From Siphonodentalium dalli (lineage: Eukaryota > Mollusca > Scaphopoda > Gadilida > Siphonodentaliidae), in contig CP136062.1 of assembly GCA_032622095.1 (NCBI GenBank), positions 153,320,875 through 153,384,874 on the forward strand: 64,000 bases of DNA, read 5' to 3'. Below the pieces are notes generated by a model that was not told the DNA's origin, did no database searches, and worked only from the letters and a program-made list of their open reading frames with translations. Below are positions 21,640 to 31,864 of this stretch, one piece after another. Every line of letters begins with the position of its first letter. Within the stretch, counting starts at the first letter, position 1. The position numbers and the translations under genes were made by a program.

Positions 21640-22018
21640 TTTAATATAATCCGATTTAACCCCGTAAATTACTATTTATTTGGCTTTGGGGGTAACACAT
21701 ATTTTATTCGAGTCTAGGAACCCACCAATCAAAGCTATCAGATATTATCAGAGTTATCAGAAAGTAAACATAAATATGTTATATCTCACCACTTGGAATA
21801 ATTGACAAATATTCGACGAACCCATCGATATGCTTTCGATACCAAAATGCATTGAACAAAATGATGATGATATAACACTCTTTGAGTGTATTATACTATA
21901 GTTGACAGTGGTTATCATTATGTTTGGGCAACTAATCGATTATGATAACATTTCAAGAAATGTTGTTGTTGTTATAATTTGATGATATGGGACCATATAA
22001 TTGGGGTTTGTACCTTTA
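21640..22018 (+). mobile_element. AGGTACTC TTAA element, diverged copy
   Basis: Shares ggctttgggggtaacacata, ttgattcgagtc-like, atagttgacagtggttatca and aactaatcgattatgataac with its relatives and ends gtacctttaa at 22010-22018. The left terminus (taatataatccgatttaacc) is degraded. It has no coding capacity. Confidence 0.65.
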
Positions 22019-22019
22019 A

Positions 22020-23270
22020 CGATGCTATGAAAACTCTGTATCATCGAATGCAAACAAGAAAGCTCTTTTTACCACATGAAAATGTATCGCTGTATGTGGA
22101 CGCTCTCTGTGTATACATCAAATTCTTAATTATGTCCCTTCATATGGAATTCAGTGCATATAAAATCGTCAATTCACTGTCCTACATATCGCTTCTGATG
22201 ATACAAGAGACAACCTTGCGTGGGAGAGCTTTGTATTTAACGGTTAGATGATCACGAGTCCCGGTGTCCCGATAATATCGACGATACATGCACGCATCCG
22301 ACGCGATATGAGAGATTAATTTGGCGTGTCAATCGCTGATGATTTATCGATACCTGTGCATAAAAAACATCGGATGTGCAAATTGCGGAACATTCGTGAA
22401 CATTCATGTAATTTATTAACCTCATACAGTATTATTGAGTTTTTTACATTGATTTGATTCGACCGACGAACAACGTTGCAGATTTCTATGGAATAGCTGC
22501 ATGACATATGTTACGGCGATGGGTTATCGCCCATTGAGAATCGACCGCGTGTCAAATTTATTGGCGGGAACTCGCGTAGAACGGTAGTTTCTCATTCTCT
22601 TGAGCGCAATTTGATAATTACGTCATGTCCTGTCGCGAATATCCACCCTTGGCTGCACGGTGCTGTAATCATACAACAGTGCGTAAACTCAGCGGGATTT
22701 CACTCTACATCGAGACCAACTGGCACTAAAATCATATAGCAATTCAGTGAATATACTTAACGATTGGATCCAGCATCTAATGAGGGGTTGTGTCCCTTTT
22801 CAGATTCCATAATGCTCCCTGTATTGTGTAATAGCTGAAGTATACAGTTCTTCTGGACATTCATTGAACTCCTCGACACGAACCGTTGACTTGAAACTTT
22901 TCCGAAAGTATAACTCTGTTTTCCAACTTCGCTTTTAACTTTCTGTTTAGGTTTCCGTTTGTCTTGAAATTCAGCTAACGTTAACTGGCGGCCCCATGCA
23001 CAATGTACCACACATCATTCCCGGAGATGACTATACCATTCTCCGAGATGACTATAGCATATAATACTGGGACATGTATGTCCGTTGAGATATATATGGC
23101 CGCCATTATCCGCCGACAGTTACATACGGGCTTCTCGGCACAATGCGATCACTATCTCGGTTTTTCCTCGAACAAGGCATCGTGTTTGTGCTTGCACTCT
23201 TTTAGTATATTAAGAGCCCTTTAGACTCCGCTATTGAATTTGTTTATAAGAAGCAATTCAGTATAATGTC
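22020..23270. other. No gene recognised
   Basis: Intron sequence. The frames at 21979-22251 (plus), 22316-22507 and 22757-23011 (minus) and 23003-23224 (plus) lack splice context or motifs. Confidence 0.45.
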
Positions 23271-23274
23271 AGTA

Positions 23275-23796
23275 CACTCTTAGAGCAAATGTGTATAAAT
23301 ACTACACAATATGTGTTACATTTGATCTTAAACAAAATTGTGTAGATGTGCAACATGACATAACTGTGTCGGTAGAATTTTCTCAACATTGAATATGAGT
23401 GAATATGTGAGTATATTATATTTAATATATGAGATATTTTCTATTTGAGACATAAACCTTGTAAAAGCTGCCATAATACAAAAATGGCAGCTGCTTTAAA
23501 ACTTTGTGCTACACAATTATGTGTTGTTCAGTTTTTACACAAACATAGTGTATAACAAAAGTTAAAGCTGCTGCCAATTGTTTGTTCTGTGGTAACCTTT
23601 ACGAGTTTTGTGTCCCAATAGAACACATTTCATCTAATAACTATGATACACTCACATATTCAATCATATTCAACGTTGATGATATTCCACCGACATATTT
23701 AATAATTATATGTCATGTGTCATTTCTACACAATTTTGATTAAGATCAAATGTAACACATTTTGTGTAGTATTTATACACATTTGTTCTAAGAGTG
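23275..23796. mobile_element. 522-bp foldback element with TA target duplication
   Basis: Starts CACTCTTAGAGCAAATGTGT and ends with its near-perfect complement (...CTAAGAGTG), flanked by TA on both sides. Pairing continues inward almost to the centre: aatatgtgttacatttgatc opposite gatcaaatgtaacacatttt, and ggcagctgctttaaaac opposite gttaaagctgctgcc. TA duplication suggests a Tc1/mariner-type non-autonomous element. A second copy lies at 34328-34812. Confidence 0.88.
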
Positions 23797-23799
23797 TAT

Positions 23800-25330
23800 G
23801 CAGATAATCAGAGTCTAAATTGTGGCTACAAGGAGAAGATGAATAAACATAATAATTCCCCAATATCAATTCCATCATCCAACAACACCGTCTGCCCCAC
23901 TTCGTGTTTCCCTAATCATTAAACCGTCTCGCAGAGACGGAAGTTCGAGGGCCCCGATGTCATAGAAAGCTGGATCAAAGGAAACGAACACACTCTTATT
24001 AAAAATTCAGACAATGCTTGGGACAATGGGTCTGTGTATCTCGTATTCGCCGGAAGCCGCCTAGCGGGCGTAATGAGTTCTCGTCGCCTCGAGGTGCATC
24101 GTTTCATCAATTTTTGATCATCATTAAATAAACTTGCGTTTATTTTACGGCTTTCATGAGGGAGCATGCCTGCTAGGATAGATTAACTACATTTGTCACT
24201 CCAAGCTGCGGTATCTCAACGTGGGTTTCTTATGTCACAGTTAAAGGGATCTTGCATTCTCTTGCAATTGATTCTCTCTGTCAGTTAAAAAGTGTGCATA
24301 TGAATGGTCTGTTATTGTTTTTGCATGGATGTACAAGTAATATAAGCAGACGACAGACAGACGATATTAATATACATACTATAAGTGAACAGGGCCACAT
24401 GTTGACATTATCAAACACACACTATCGAACACAATTTGTGTAATTTCGTGCCTTAAGTTTTGAAAATACCGCTAGAACCAAAGAACTATATTTATCAACA
24501 CAATAGTTTAAACGCACATGGCCGGATGACAACACGCATGGCAAGTCAAACACAAGACTTCTAATTTGCTGCCATTTTGCTGAGTTTCGTGTGCAAAAAA
24601 TCGTCAGCAAGACTGCCGCTCTAATTATCCATTCTGTCAATACATTTTAGTGCGCCGGGAATTGTTCTCAAAGGTTATAAGCAACTAAATAATTGAAATT
24701 ATGGCCCTTGGCATTTGTGTAGGAAACTCGAGGCAGCATAAAAAAAATAGCGGCAGCTGAATGGTGTATAATATCTTCGGTTGTTTAATGTGAAAGACTG
24801 AAAAAAGAAATTCATAGGCTATGTTAATTCCTCGGCCATGTGTGTGGGCTTATGCGTCAAGCGTCAACGTTGGTCGCTAAATTTGGTAGGGTGGGGGTAT
24901 TTTTCTATACTGAAATTTTGTGAGGGGTAGTTGTGGAAATGCCAATTTATTCCAGGAATAAGTATGGTAAGACAACATTTCTTTTTAGACAACTTATGTC
25001 CGACGTGGAGTTCTAAACGCCAAAATATTTCAGGTTTGGCTCAGTACCGAAATGAATCGTGGGCATGGCTTAACCCTAACACCCTCGCATATGGGAACTA
25101 ATTAGTTGATTGTAACCCAAAATACCCAACCGGTGACCGAGTCAGAAATGAAGTATGACTGATGCGCTCTGTTAGAGGTTGATATTTTATATTCAAGCTC
25201 GAGGAACCAGTCTGCTATAGTATATAGAATGAAAGGCTGGTATAACATTGCACTCGCTGCTTATGAACGGAAGTGCCATATAGCCACGTCCCTGGAAGCA
25301 CTGGTGTATAATGGGTATAACGTCTACACC
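23800..25330. other. No gene recognised
   Basis: Intron sequence. Frames at 23919-24167 and 24422-24640 (minus) and 24252-24443 (plus) are short and unremarkable. Confidence 0.45.
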
Positions 25331-25334
25331 CTCG

Positions 25335-25450
25335 GGGAAACCAGGCTATGTAATAGCATAGACTGTTAGACTAGTAACCTGGTATTCGCTGATTTGCAAC
25401 GGTTAAATCTAATCATACTCCTCTTATTGCTGGTGCCAGATAGGGAAAAT
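25335..25450 (+). repeat. Left member of a direct repeat flanking a TTAA element
   Basis: aggctatgtaatagcataga, ctggtattcgctgatttgca, acggttaaatctaatca and cctcttattgctggtgccag recur at 26047-26157 in the same orientation with about ten changes. The 390-bp element at 25492-25881 lies between them. Confidence 0.8.
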
Positions 25451-25491
25451 TAAAATAAAATTGCGGACAAAGTAACTTTTTCACCATTTAA

Positions 25492-25881
25492 CCCTTTACC
25501 CAACAAACCGGCCAAAACAGGCCAAATAAAGCTTCAACAGCCTAAAATATCTTCGGTCTGTCTCAATAGAACCATACAAATATGGATATCATTGGAACCG
25601 GCTCCTTGACCACATAGTGATAGTTACAGTTATACCCTGTGCCAATGCATTCTCTTATATATGCGAGTCGACCATATGTCGCCTCGCATATATAAGAGAA
25701 TGCATTGGCCTAAAAAAATCTTTTTTAACACTTTTTACCATTTTTTCTTACATTCTTTAACAATTTTATAATTTTTAATGTGTTAAGCCAATGCATTCTC
25801 TTATATATGCGAGGCGACCTATGGTCGACTCGCATATATAAGAGAATGCATTGGCACAGGGCCGTTCTGTTGGGTAAAGGG
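25492..25881. mobile_element. piggyBac-like MITE, copy 1 (390 bp)
   Basis: Termini CCCTTTACCCAACA...TGTTGGGTAAAGGG, with TTAA duplicated outside (25488-25491 and 25882-25885). This fits the TTAA target and C-rich ends of piggyBac-type elements. Inside are two 69-bp palindromic modules (25641-25709, 25787-25855), each GCCAATGCATTCTCTTATAT ... ATATAAGAGAATGCATTGGC, facing each other across an AT-rich spacer. A unique segment (taaagcttcaacagcctaaa) lies beside one terminus. No transposase. A second copy in reverse orientation is at 35460-35851. Confidence 0.9.
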
Positions 25882-26046
25882 TTAATGAGTATATTTGAAC
25901 CAGGATAATTGGTGATATCGTGGGTGGTTAGACTGCGTACTATGAGTATACATAGGTCCTGGATTTTCTTTAAATCTGAAATATTGACATCATAGCAACG
26001 GAAAAAGTGTTGATTCTAATACAGCCAACGTATACACACGTACTCT

Positions 26047-26157
26047 GGGAACCAGTCTATGTAATAGCATAGACTGATAGACTGGTAACCTTGTATTCGC
26101 TGATTCGCAACGGTTAAATCTAATCACCCTCCTCTTATTGCCGGTGCCAGATAGCGC
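26047..26157 (+). repeat. Right member of the direct repeat flanking a TTAA element
   Basis: Second copy of the 25335-25450 sequence, offset by about 710 bp. No LTR features (TG...CA ends, primer-binding site) were recognised. Confidence 0.8.
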
Positions 26158-26525
26158 TCATGTCAAACTACGATGAAATATGATTGATAATGAAAATAAG
26201 ATGAAACTGTTACTATTGACAAATATTGACCCCGAATTTAATTGCTGTTTCTGGGCATCGTGTTGGATGAGCGACTGGGGTGTCAGATAAACGTGATGTA
26301 TCGTGTGTTTGTTGCTTCTGGAACGGGGGAAACGTAATTTCTAGCAATTATCAATATTTGTGATTATCGATGTAACGCGCCGAAATCCTGTTTTCGTTCC
26401 TCTTATTGACAGTATAGTTATCGAGGGGAGGTGGGTGGGTTTCACTAATTGATTTTGTTTAGAAATTCACTTAGGCTGCATCCACACAATGACATCACAC
26501 TGATGAGTATCGTAAGCCCATGAGG

Positions 26526-27088
26526 AAAAATACCAGATATACCAAACTGTACCAGTGACAAGATTCACAAGTCCGATTTTGTGAAAAACACGCCATCTAT
26601 CATTTTCCTCAAAGAATCTCAAAATCGTTTATGTCAGTCACAATATATATCAATGTGTCTTATTGACCATTATATTTCCTTTCTTTTGATGTATAATTCG
26701 ATAGTATCAAACAATGTTATAGAAGTCGATATATCGTACCGAAAATTTTGCACAATGTACTGGAAATTTGGGAGTAAAACAGGTCGTCAGTTTCCTTGTC
26801 CGCCTAATATCCTCAATAATTCTAAAAATAGTCAACTCAGCTAAAATATGTCCCAGTGTATGTTATAAGGCATACATTTACTTTCGTTTGATATATAACT
26901 TGACGGAATCAATTGAAGCGAACTCGACTTTATTATCGTACGGTGAATTCGCAAGTTCGGCATTACTTATGATGAACGATTTTGAGAATCTATGAGGAAT
27001 GTGATAGATGGCGTGTTTTTTCCCAAAATCGGACTTGTGAACCTTGTCACTGGTATAGCTAGCATATATTGGTTTATCTGGTATTTTC
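26526..27088. mobile_element. Foldback element abutting the LINE
   Basis: Left arm aaaataccagatataccaaa ... accagtgacaagattcacaa, gtccgattttgtgaaaaaca, cgccatctatcattttcctc pairs with the right arm at 26974-27088 (gaggaatgtgatagatggcg, ccaaaatcggacttgtgaac, cttgtcactggta, ggtttatctggtatttt). Arms are about 110 bp and the element about 560 bp. The frames inside (26581-26844, 26768-26995) are too short to assign. Its right end meets the first base of LINE homology, so one may have inserted at the edge of the other. Confidence 0.75.
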
Positions 27089-27089
27089 A

Positions 27090-28354
27090 TCAGCGGCCTG
27101 TGGTGAGTATCTGAGCATTATCCGATCAACGTCTAGAGCAACGTCTGTACAGTGGTTCGTTTCTTACCTAACTGGTCGTCAACAGAGAATACAAATTGGC
27201 AATCTGTTATCAAAGTATTACAATCTTGATTTTGGCGTACCCCAGGGCTTGGTTCTAGGACCAATTATATACCTGCTTTACACCAAACCTATCGGTGCTG
27301 TTATACGATCGCAAGGCATATGTGTACACAATTATGCAGACGACACACAGTTATACCTTTCCGGCAGACCCGATCAAGACTCATACCTAGTGAATAGGAT
27401 CGAGAGCTGTCTTTCCTCTGTTAAAACTTGGATGACCTCCAATAAACTGATGTTAAACAACGACAAAACTGAAGTCATGTGGGTTGCAAAACCATCCATT
27501 GTCAACCAGTTGTGCATTACATCACTGCAAGCAGATCGTGACAGTATTATCTTCTCTTCGTGTGTCAAAAATCTAGGAGTCCATCTCGATCAAACACTGT
27601 CTATGGAGACACATATCGACCACCTCTGCAAGTCTATATTTTTGGAACTGCGACGCCTTGGCCAGGTCCGCAAATATCTCACCGTTGACGCAGCAAAAAA
27701 ACTTGTTGCTTCGTTTGTTATGAGTCGTCTAGACTACTGTAACATACTATTATTCCGGCTCCCCAATTCGCAAATCAACAGACTTCAACGCTGGCAGGAC
27801 ACCGCCGCCAGAATTGTACTCCGAAGAAGGAAGGGCTGTAGCGTAACAACCATGCACGCCGACCTTCACTGGCTACCTATCAAAGATCGGATACAATTCA
27901 AAATAGCAACATTTGGTTTCCGTCGGATGTTTGTCTCTGAATCCCTTCCCGAATATAATAACAGTCTGATATATCCATACACTCCCCGGCGAACGCTTCG
28001 TTCTGGTGAATCGTCCCTTCTCTGCCCTCAGGGTGCAAATCTTATGACAGTCGGCGACAGAGCTTTCTCTGTAGCCTGTCCCGACACTTGGAACTCTCTA
28101 CCGAATGAAATGCGACAATCTTGCTTGCTAACCGATTTTCGATCTGCTTTAAAAACTCACATATTCCGACGACGCTACCCCGACACAAAGAAAACTAACA
28201 AAATCTGATTATATATAATTCCACATATCTATATATTGATTATTTTCCATGTGCATTTCTTGTGTATTTATATAATGTGTAAAGCGCTTAGGGCGCCTTG
28301 AGGGGGATATAGGCGCTATATAAATATTATTATTATTATTATTATTATTATTAT
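27090..28354 (+). pseudogene. 5'-truncated CR1/L2-like LINE with reverse transcriptase C-terminal half
   Basis: One frame (27069-28208) is open for 379 residues. It carries SVQWFVSYLTGRQQRIQIGN, FGVPQGLVLGP and HNYADDTQLY (YADD at residues 89-92), then LHWLPIKDRIQFKIATFGF and GDRAFSVACPDTWNSLPNEM near the end. This is the order in CR1/L2-group non-LTR retrotransposons: RT palm, thumb, then a conserved tail. The endonuclease and the N-terminal RT motifs are missing, so it cannot be autonomous. The 3' UTR ends GCGCTTAGGGCGCCTTG ... AGGCGCTATATAAAT followed by (ATT)n at 28325-28354. The intact frame suggests a fairly recent insertion, in the sense direction of the host gene. Confidence 0.92.
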
Positions 28355-28457
28355 GTACACTTGGCTGCAGCCAGGTTATTGGTTGGCTTGTACAAATTAC
28401 TGGGATAATAGTATATATACAAATAAATATAAATATATATTTGGTTTGTATTTGCAG

Positions 28458-28531
28458 GTGCTTTCATAGAAACAGTGAACGACGGAACCAATCGTATGGA
28501 CACGAGCATATCTACGAAACTGTGGACGACC
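28458..28531 (+). CDS. Receptor gene exon C: start of cytoplasmic tail
   Basis: A 74-base internal exon after gtatttgcag and before c/gtaagt. With two bases carried from 16232 and one base from here completing Trp, it reads W-CFHRNSERRNQSYG then HEHIYETVDD. The basic juxtamembrane part fits a stop-transfer segment. YETV is a Y-x-x-V motif of the kind used as an SH2-binding or YxxPhi sorting signal, although its -2 residue (His) does not fit the strict ITIM rule. The entry phase completes the previous codon and the exit phase (1) matches the last exon. It lies 0.1 kb downstream of a LINE tail inserted in the preceding intron. Confidence 0.82.
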
Positions 28532-28637
28532 GTAAGTAACTATATCTGCCACCAGATTCGGATCGCGTTAGATATAAAAAATCTTTTAAAACACTTCTTC
28601 TAGTATCTCTTTAAAAAATAAACACTCCTTTTTGGGT

Positions 28638-28698
28638 CCCCAGTGGGTACGGGGCAGCGTCGCTAAATCCACCCTCTGGGAACCTCATTCTGCAAATG
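28638..28698. repeat. GCAGAATGAGG family, copy 3 (partial)
   Basis: gcagcgtcgctaaatccacc and ctctgggaacctcattctgc match the right arm of the element at 17479-17569. It lies in the intron between exons C and D. Confidence 0.7.
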
Positions 28699-29035
28699 TA
28701 CGGCACCATATTATCATGCCTGATTGTGACTATGAAAATTCACATATTTTGACAACTACTACCAGTCAAATGCCATGCACTGAGTAGACTGCATATATAT
28801 ACTGATCTGATAGAAACATTCTTTATGTGTTATAACGTGGTAGATAACAATGCATTATTACAGTTTGATGTGTTTATGATCACGTCCGACTGTCTTATCT
28901 ATATAGAGATGTGGTGAAGATGGGAATATAAATTGGCAATATCATACGACTTGAGTAGAACTAAATTGCAGTGATGTACATGTAATATAAGACGACATAT
29001 AAGTGCAGGAGTCCTATTTATTGAGGGGAATGTTT

Positions 29036-29100
29036 AGATAATAAGTTAAACAAATGACCTACATGTGGTCTTTTGTTGAACTTATTATCTGAACATTTCC
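29036..29100. repeat. Short hairpin repeat family, copy 2
   Basis: aatgtttagataataagtta, aacaaatgacc ... ggtcttttgttgaacttatt, atctgaacattt forms a stem of about 28 bp with few mismatches. It matches 34090-34152 and 5783-5845 and lies in the last intron of the receptor gene. Confidence 0.8.
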
Positions 29101-29313
29101 TGTGTAATAACTACTCGTCATTGATGCTTGAATGGAGAGAGGGTTACGGGTAAACATTGGGTATACATTATTTTTCATTAGTTATAGGCCCACAAATCGA
29201 ACATATTTGACTATTCATACAAATTGCTATCTTCCTGCTTGACACTCTTCAACTATTAGGTCATCCCACTGAATCGTTCACCACAGCGATTAATTTCCAT
29301 CTCTTTCTTTCAG

Positions 29314-29873
29314 AGGAAACTCGCGGAAAGATTCCCATAAATGAATCCCCATATGCTGAATTATGCATCAAGCGTCCCCCAAAAGACGAATCTGATTGCG
29401 GAATGGGAGACGGAAAATCGGCGAAGGACGGTTGCAAAACTCCGAACGGACGAACGCGGAACGAAAACACATATGTGCCATTTGAGATGGATAACACCAC
29501 ACAATCGGTTCAACCTTCCGCCCCGCGCTTGGACGATATATACACACGACCAGATAAATCGTTGAGCTTGACGGAAAGTAATCCCGTTTCCAGTGCCGAC
29601 GGCTCATCTTTTGTTCCGTTAAATGATATTTCAGGTGCCGCGCTTTCAAGAAATTGCGAGTCGTCTGCTGCTAAAGATAGTACTCATATTGAGTCAGCTG
29701 TCGGTGACACTGAAACGTGTACGTGTGACACTTTGAGGTGTTCAGATCAGAATAAATCACCAAGCTCAAGAGATAGTGAAAGTGTTTGTGATAACCGCGA
29801 TTCTGATGAGATGGGATGTACAAATGTGAAACATTCTAGGATTTCTAGTCATTCTAACGACGAAACGTGCTAA
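29314..29873 (+). CDS. Receptor gene terminal exon: tyrosine-containing cytoplasmic tail and stop
   Basis: Last coding exon, after ttctttcag. With one base from the previous exon it codes for Gln followed by 185 residues and a TAA/TGA-class stop ending at 29873. The tail is hydrophilic and rich in Ser, Asp, Asn and Cys, with no recognisable folded domain. Tyrosines sit in SPYAEL (fits the ITIM pattern S/I/V/L-x-Y-x-x-I/V/L), NTYVPF and DDIYTRP (Y-x-x-P). This suggests phosphotyrosine signalling through SH2 proteins, which is inference. An ATG at 29403 opens a 156-residue frame, but the frame is open from the acceptor, so this is not the likely start. The family was not recognised. Confidence 0.82.
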
Positions 29874-29919
29874 TATCCACTATTATAAATCCACTTTGAA
29901 ATATGTGTTGAAAACCCAG

Positions 29920-30185
29920 GACCAGGAACCTACGTCACAAATAAAGTCTCTAACCCAAAGTGGTTTTTTTTTAATTTTAAATTTGTTTAATATAAAAATA
30001 TTACATATATATGTAAACGTTTGTCTGTCGTGATAAACTAGTAGTGAGCTGTGGAAATTCACAAGGCACATTCATTAAAATCGTTAAAAACTGATATTTG
30101 TAAGGAATATATATCTATATTTTTAGAAGTAAAATAGACATCGAATGTGCCCCAATTTTGGACACCAAACACACCTCAACCATCA
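29920..30185. repeat. Dispersed repeat also found at 3386-3625
   Basis: acctacgtcacaaataaagt, ctctaacccaaagtggtttt, gataaactagta, gctgtggaaattcacaaggc and aatagacatcgaatgtgccc match the 3386 copy. It begins within 50-60 bases of the receptor stop codon, so the transcript end probably lies inside it. Confidence 0.65.
29940..29945 (+). terminator. Candidate polyadenylation signal of the receptor gene
   Basis: AATAAA occurs 67 bases after the stop codon of the terminal exon. It falls at the edge of a dispersed repeat also found at 3386-3620, where the copy reads differently, so the signal may have been supplied or altered by the repeat. No cleavage-site evidence is available. Confidence 0.35.
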
Positions 30186-30189
30186 ATAG

Positions 30190-30735
30190 ATGTTCGTAAA
30201 ATGCACTTTCACTCGTACGTACAATAACTCCTGCAACAACTAGCTAGTTCATCTACTGCATGAGTTCCGGGTGGCAACTATCCGGACGTATGAAATGACG
30301 GCTCAGAGATTACATCAGTGACGTAGGTTCATGACCCTGAAGCGGGGACATTGAAGTCAATTAATAGACGGGGGTATGTTCTTTATAGTATTGGTGCAAT
30401 GCGTGTATGGAATGTATGAAATATATGAAAGCAATTGATACAAATTTAAGCGATGTGAATCAGTGTGAATGAGTAGATTGTTAACATTTCCTTTCCATCT
30501 GATAAAGTATATTATTATCCATCCCTTAACTAACACAATTTCTGATTGGGCAAAAATCGTCACATGATAATCCGGGGAAAAGTCATACGAAGTAACTCTA
30601 ATCAAAGCGCAGTAACTTTTTTGGCTATTTTGGTCGCCACGTCCCTGTGCATGGTGTGTACATGTACATCCTCATGTAATTATACAATTATTTTATTCCC
30701 AAAATTTCGATAAACCTACAGTTGGATAATAAACA
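30190..30735. other. No gene recognised
   Basis: Sequence downstream of the receptor gene. The frame at 30357-30605 (minus) is short and motif-free. Confidence 0.45.
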
Positions 30736-30740
30736 TGTCA

Positions 30741-30899
30741 TTATACAATGTTGTGTAAATGTGTGTTTTCTTATACTCGTCCAGGTTGTGGTGAAAAGTC
30801 ATATTGGACTTGACGCTACACGCGTCTCGTCCAATATGACTTTTCACCACAACCTGGACTCGTATAAGAAAAACTCATACTGTACACAACATTGTATAA
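30741..30899. mobile_element. 159-bp palindromic element, probable TA target
   Basis: TTATACAATGTTGTGTA ... TACACAACATTGTATAA at the ends, and CTCGTCCAGGTTGTGGTGAA, AAGTCATATTGGAC inside, pair almost completely with the second half around a short centre (ttgacgctacacgcgtctc). TA lies at both outer edges. The size and full palindromy fit a small foldback MITE. The frame at 30722-30910 is a product of the palindrome. Confidence 0.85.
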
Positions 30900-30904
30900 T
30901 AACT

Positions 30905-31530
30905 TTATAATATTAATATAGCTGGTTCATTTCAAAATAGCTATAAGTAATGTATTGATAAAGATACAATGTATACCTTTTTGTTCACACGCTGGTAATT
31001 TAAATATTTGCGAACTTCATTTTTCTCACTATATGCACACGGCACTGTTATAACACCTAAATCTTTTCTTCTTCTTTTTTGAGGAACTAAATTATCGCTG
31101 AATAATTTCCATCATTCTATCATTTGGCTCGTAGCTTGCTATTATTTCTTCAGTTGTACAAAACCAATGGTAAAACCAACGGTAATTTGAAATTAAAACT
31201 TTACAAATATGTTCGATATCACTGGAGGTCTGGAGCCATATATTTATCTTTAATTATATTTTATGACACATCTAACATTTATAAGGAATGTCAATGACTG
31301 GGGGGACATGTAGTCCCCAATTCCTAATATAACATTTCAACCATTATCGCTGATAAAAAAATATCTTGGTATTTTCCTTTTTGCCTTCCATTTATTTGAT
31401 CATCTCCACCAAACTGGTATCAAGAAACAGAAGTTGTCCACAGACAGCCAATATACGCCAAGGATAGTATATAATTTATAATCAATACCTAATCGGACTT
31501 CGCTATGAGATAGTATTCAATATGAGTAAC
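30905..31530. other. No gene recognised
   Basis: AT-rich sequence with no element boundary or coding segment found. Confidence 0.45.
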
Positions 31531-31534
31531 ACGT

Positions 31535-31838
31535 GCCATGGGATGTTAGGATTAACTTCAAAAAGGAGTATCATGATTTAATCGGAAGAAGGATAACTGG
31601 AGCCAACTATAGTCACTACTATAAATATACTTCCTTTTTGGAATGACTATATAGACTAAATAATGGAGATATTCGGGGGGGGGAATTGTTTAACTTTTTT
31701 ATTAAATTCATCGCACCTCACAGGTACCTGAGAGGTGTCTTTTTTAAGATAATAGGTTCTATATTGGGTTACCCTCCTTTTCTATTCAATCAGGATACTC
31801 ATTTAAAAATATAATCCTAACATCGCGTGGCACTTGCT
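31535..31838. mobile_element. Inverted-repeat element of about 300 bp
   Basis: acgtgccatgggatgttagg, attaac...gagtatcatgatttaatcg near the left pairs with gattcaatcaggatactca-like sequence ... taatcctaacatcgcgtggc, act on the right. A fragment of the same family is at 42355-42425 (gcacgcgatgttaggattat, gagtatcatgatttaatagg). A G-run of nine lies near 31675-31683. Confidence 0.7.
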
Positions 31839-31864
31839 ATCTAATCGTGCACCCCGACTAAGTG

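Noticed and set aside
25335-26157. Solo LTR pair or small LTR retrotransposon
   Set aside because: The direct repeats lack TG...CA ends, a primer-binding site and a polypurine tract, and the interior contains a separate MITE.
27069-27100. ATG at 27069 as the true start of the LINE protein
   Set aside because: It lies in the arm of the adjacent foldback element; LINE homology starts after it and the protein is 5'-truncated.
29403-29873. Stand-alone 156-residue gene starting at ATG 29403
   Set aside because: The frame is open back to a good splice acceptor at 29313 and joins in phase with three upstream exons, so the ATG is internal.
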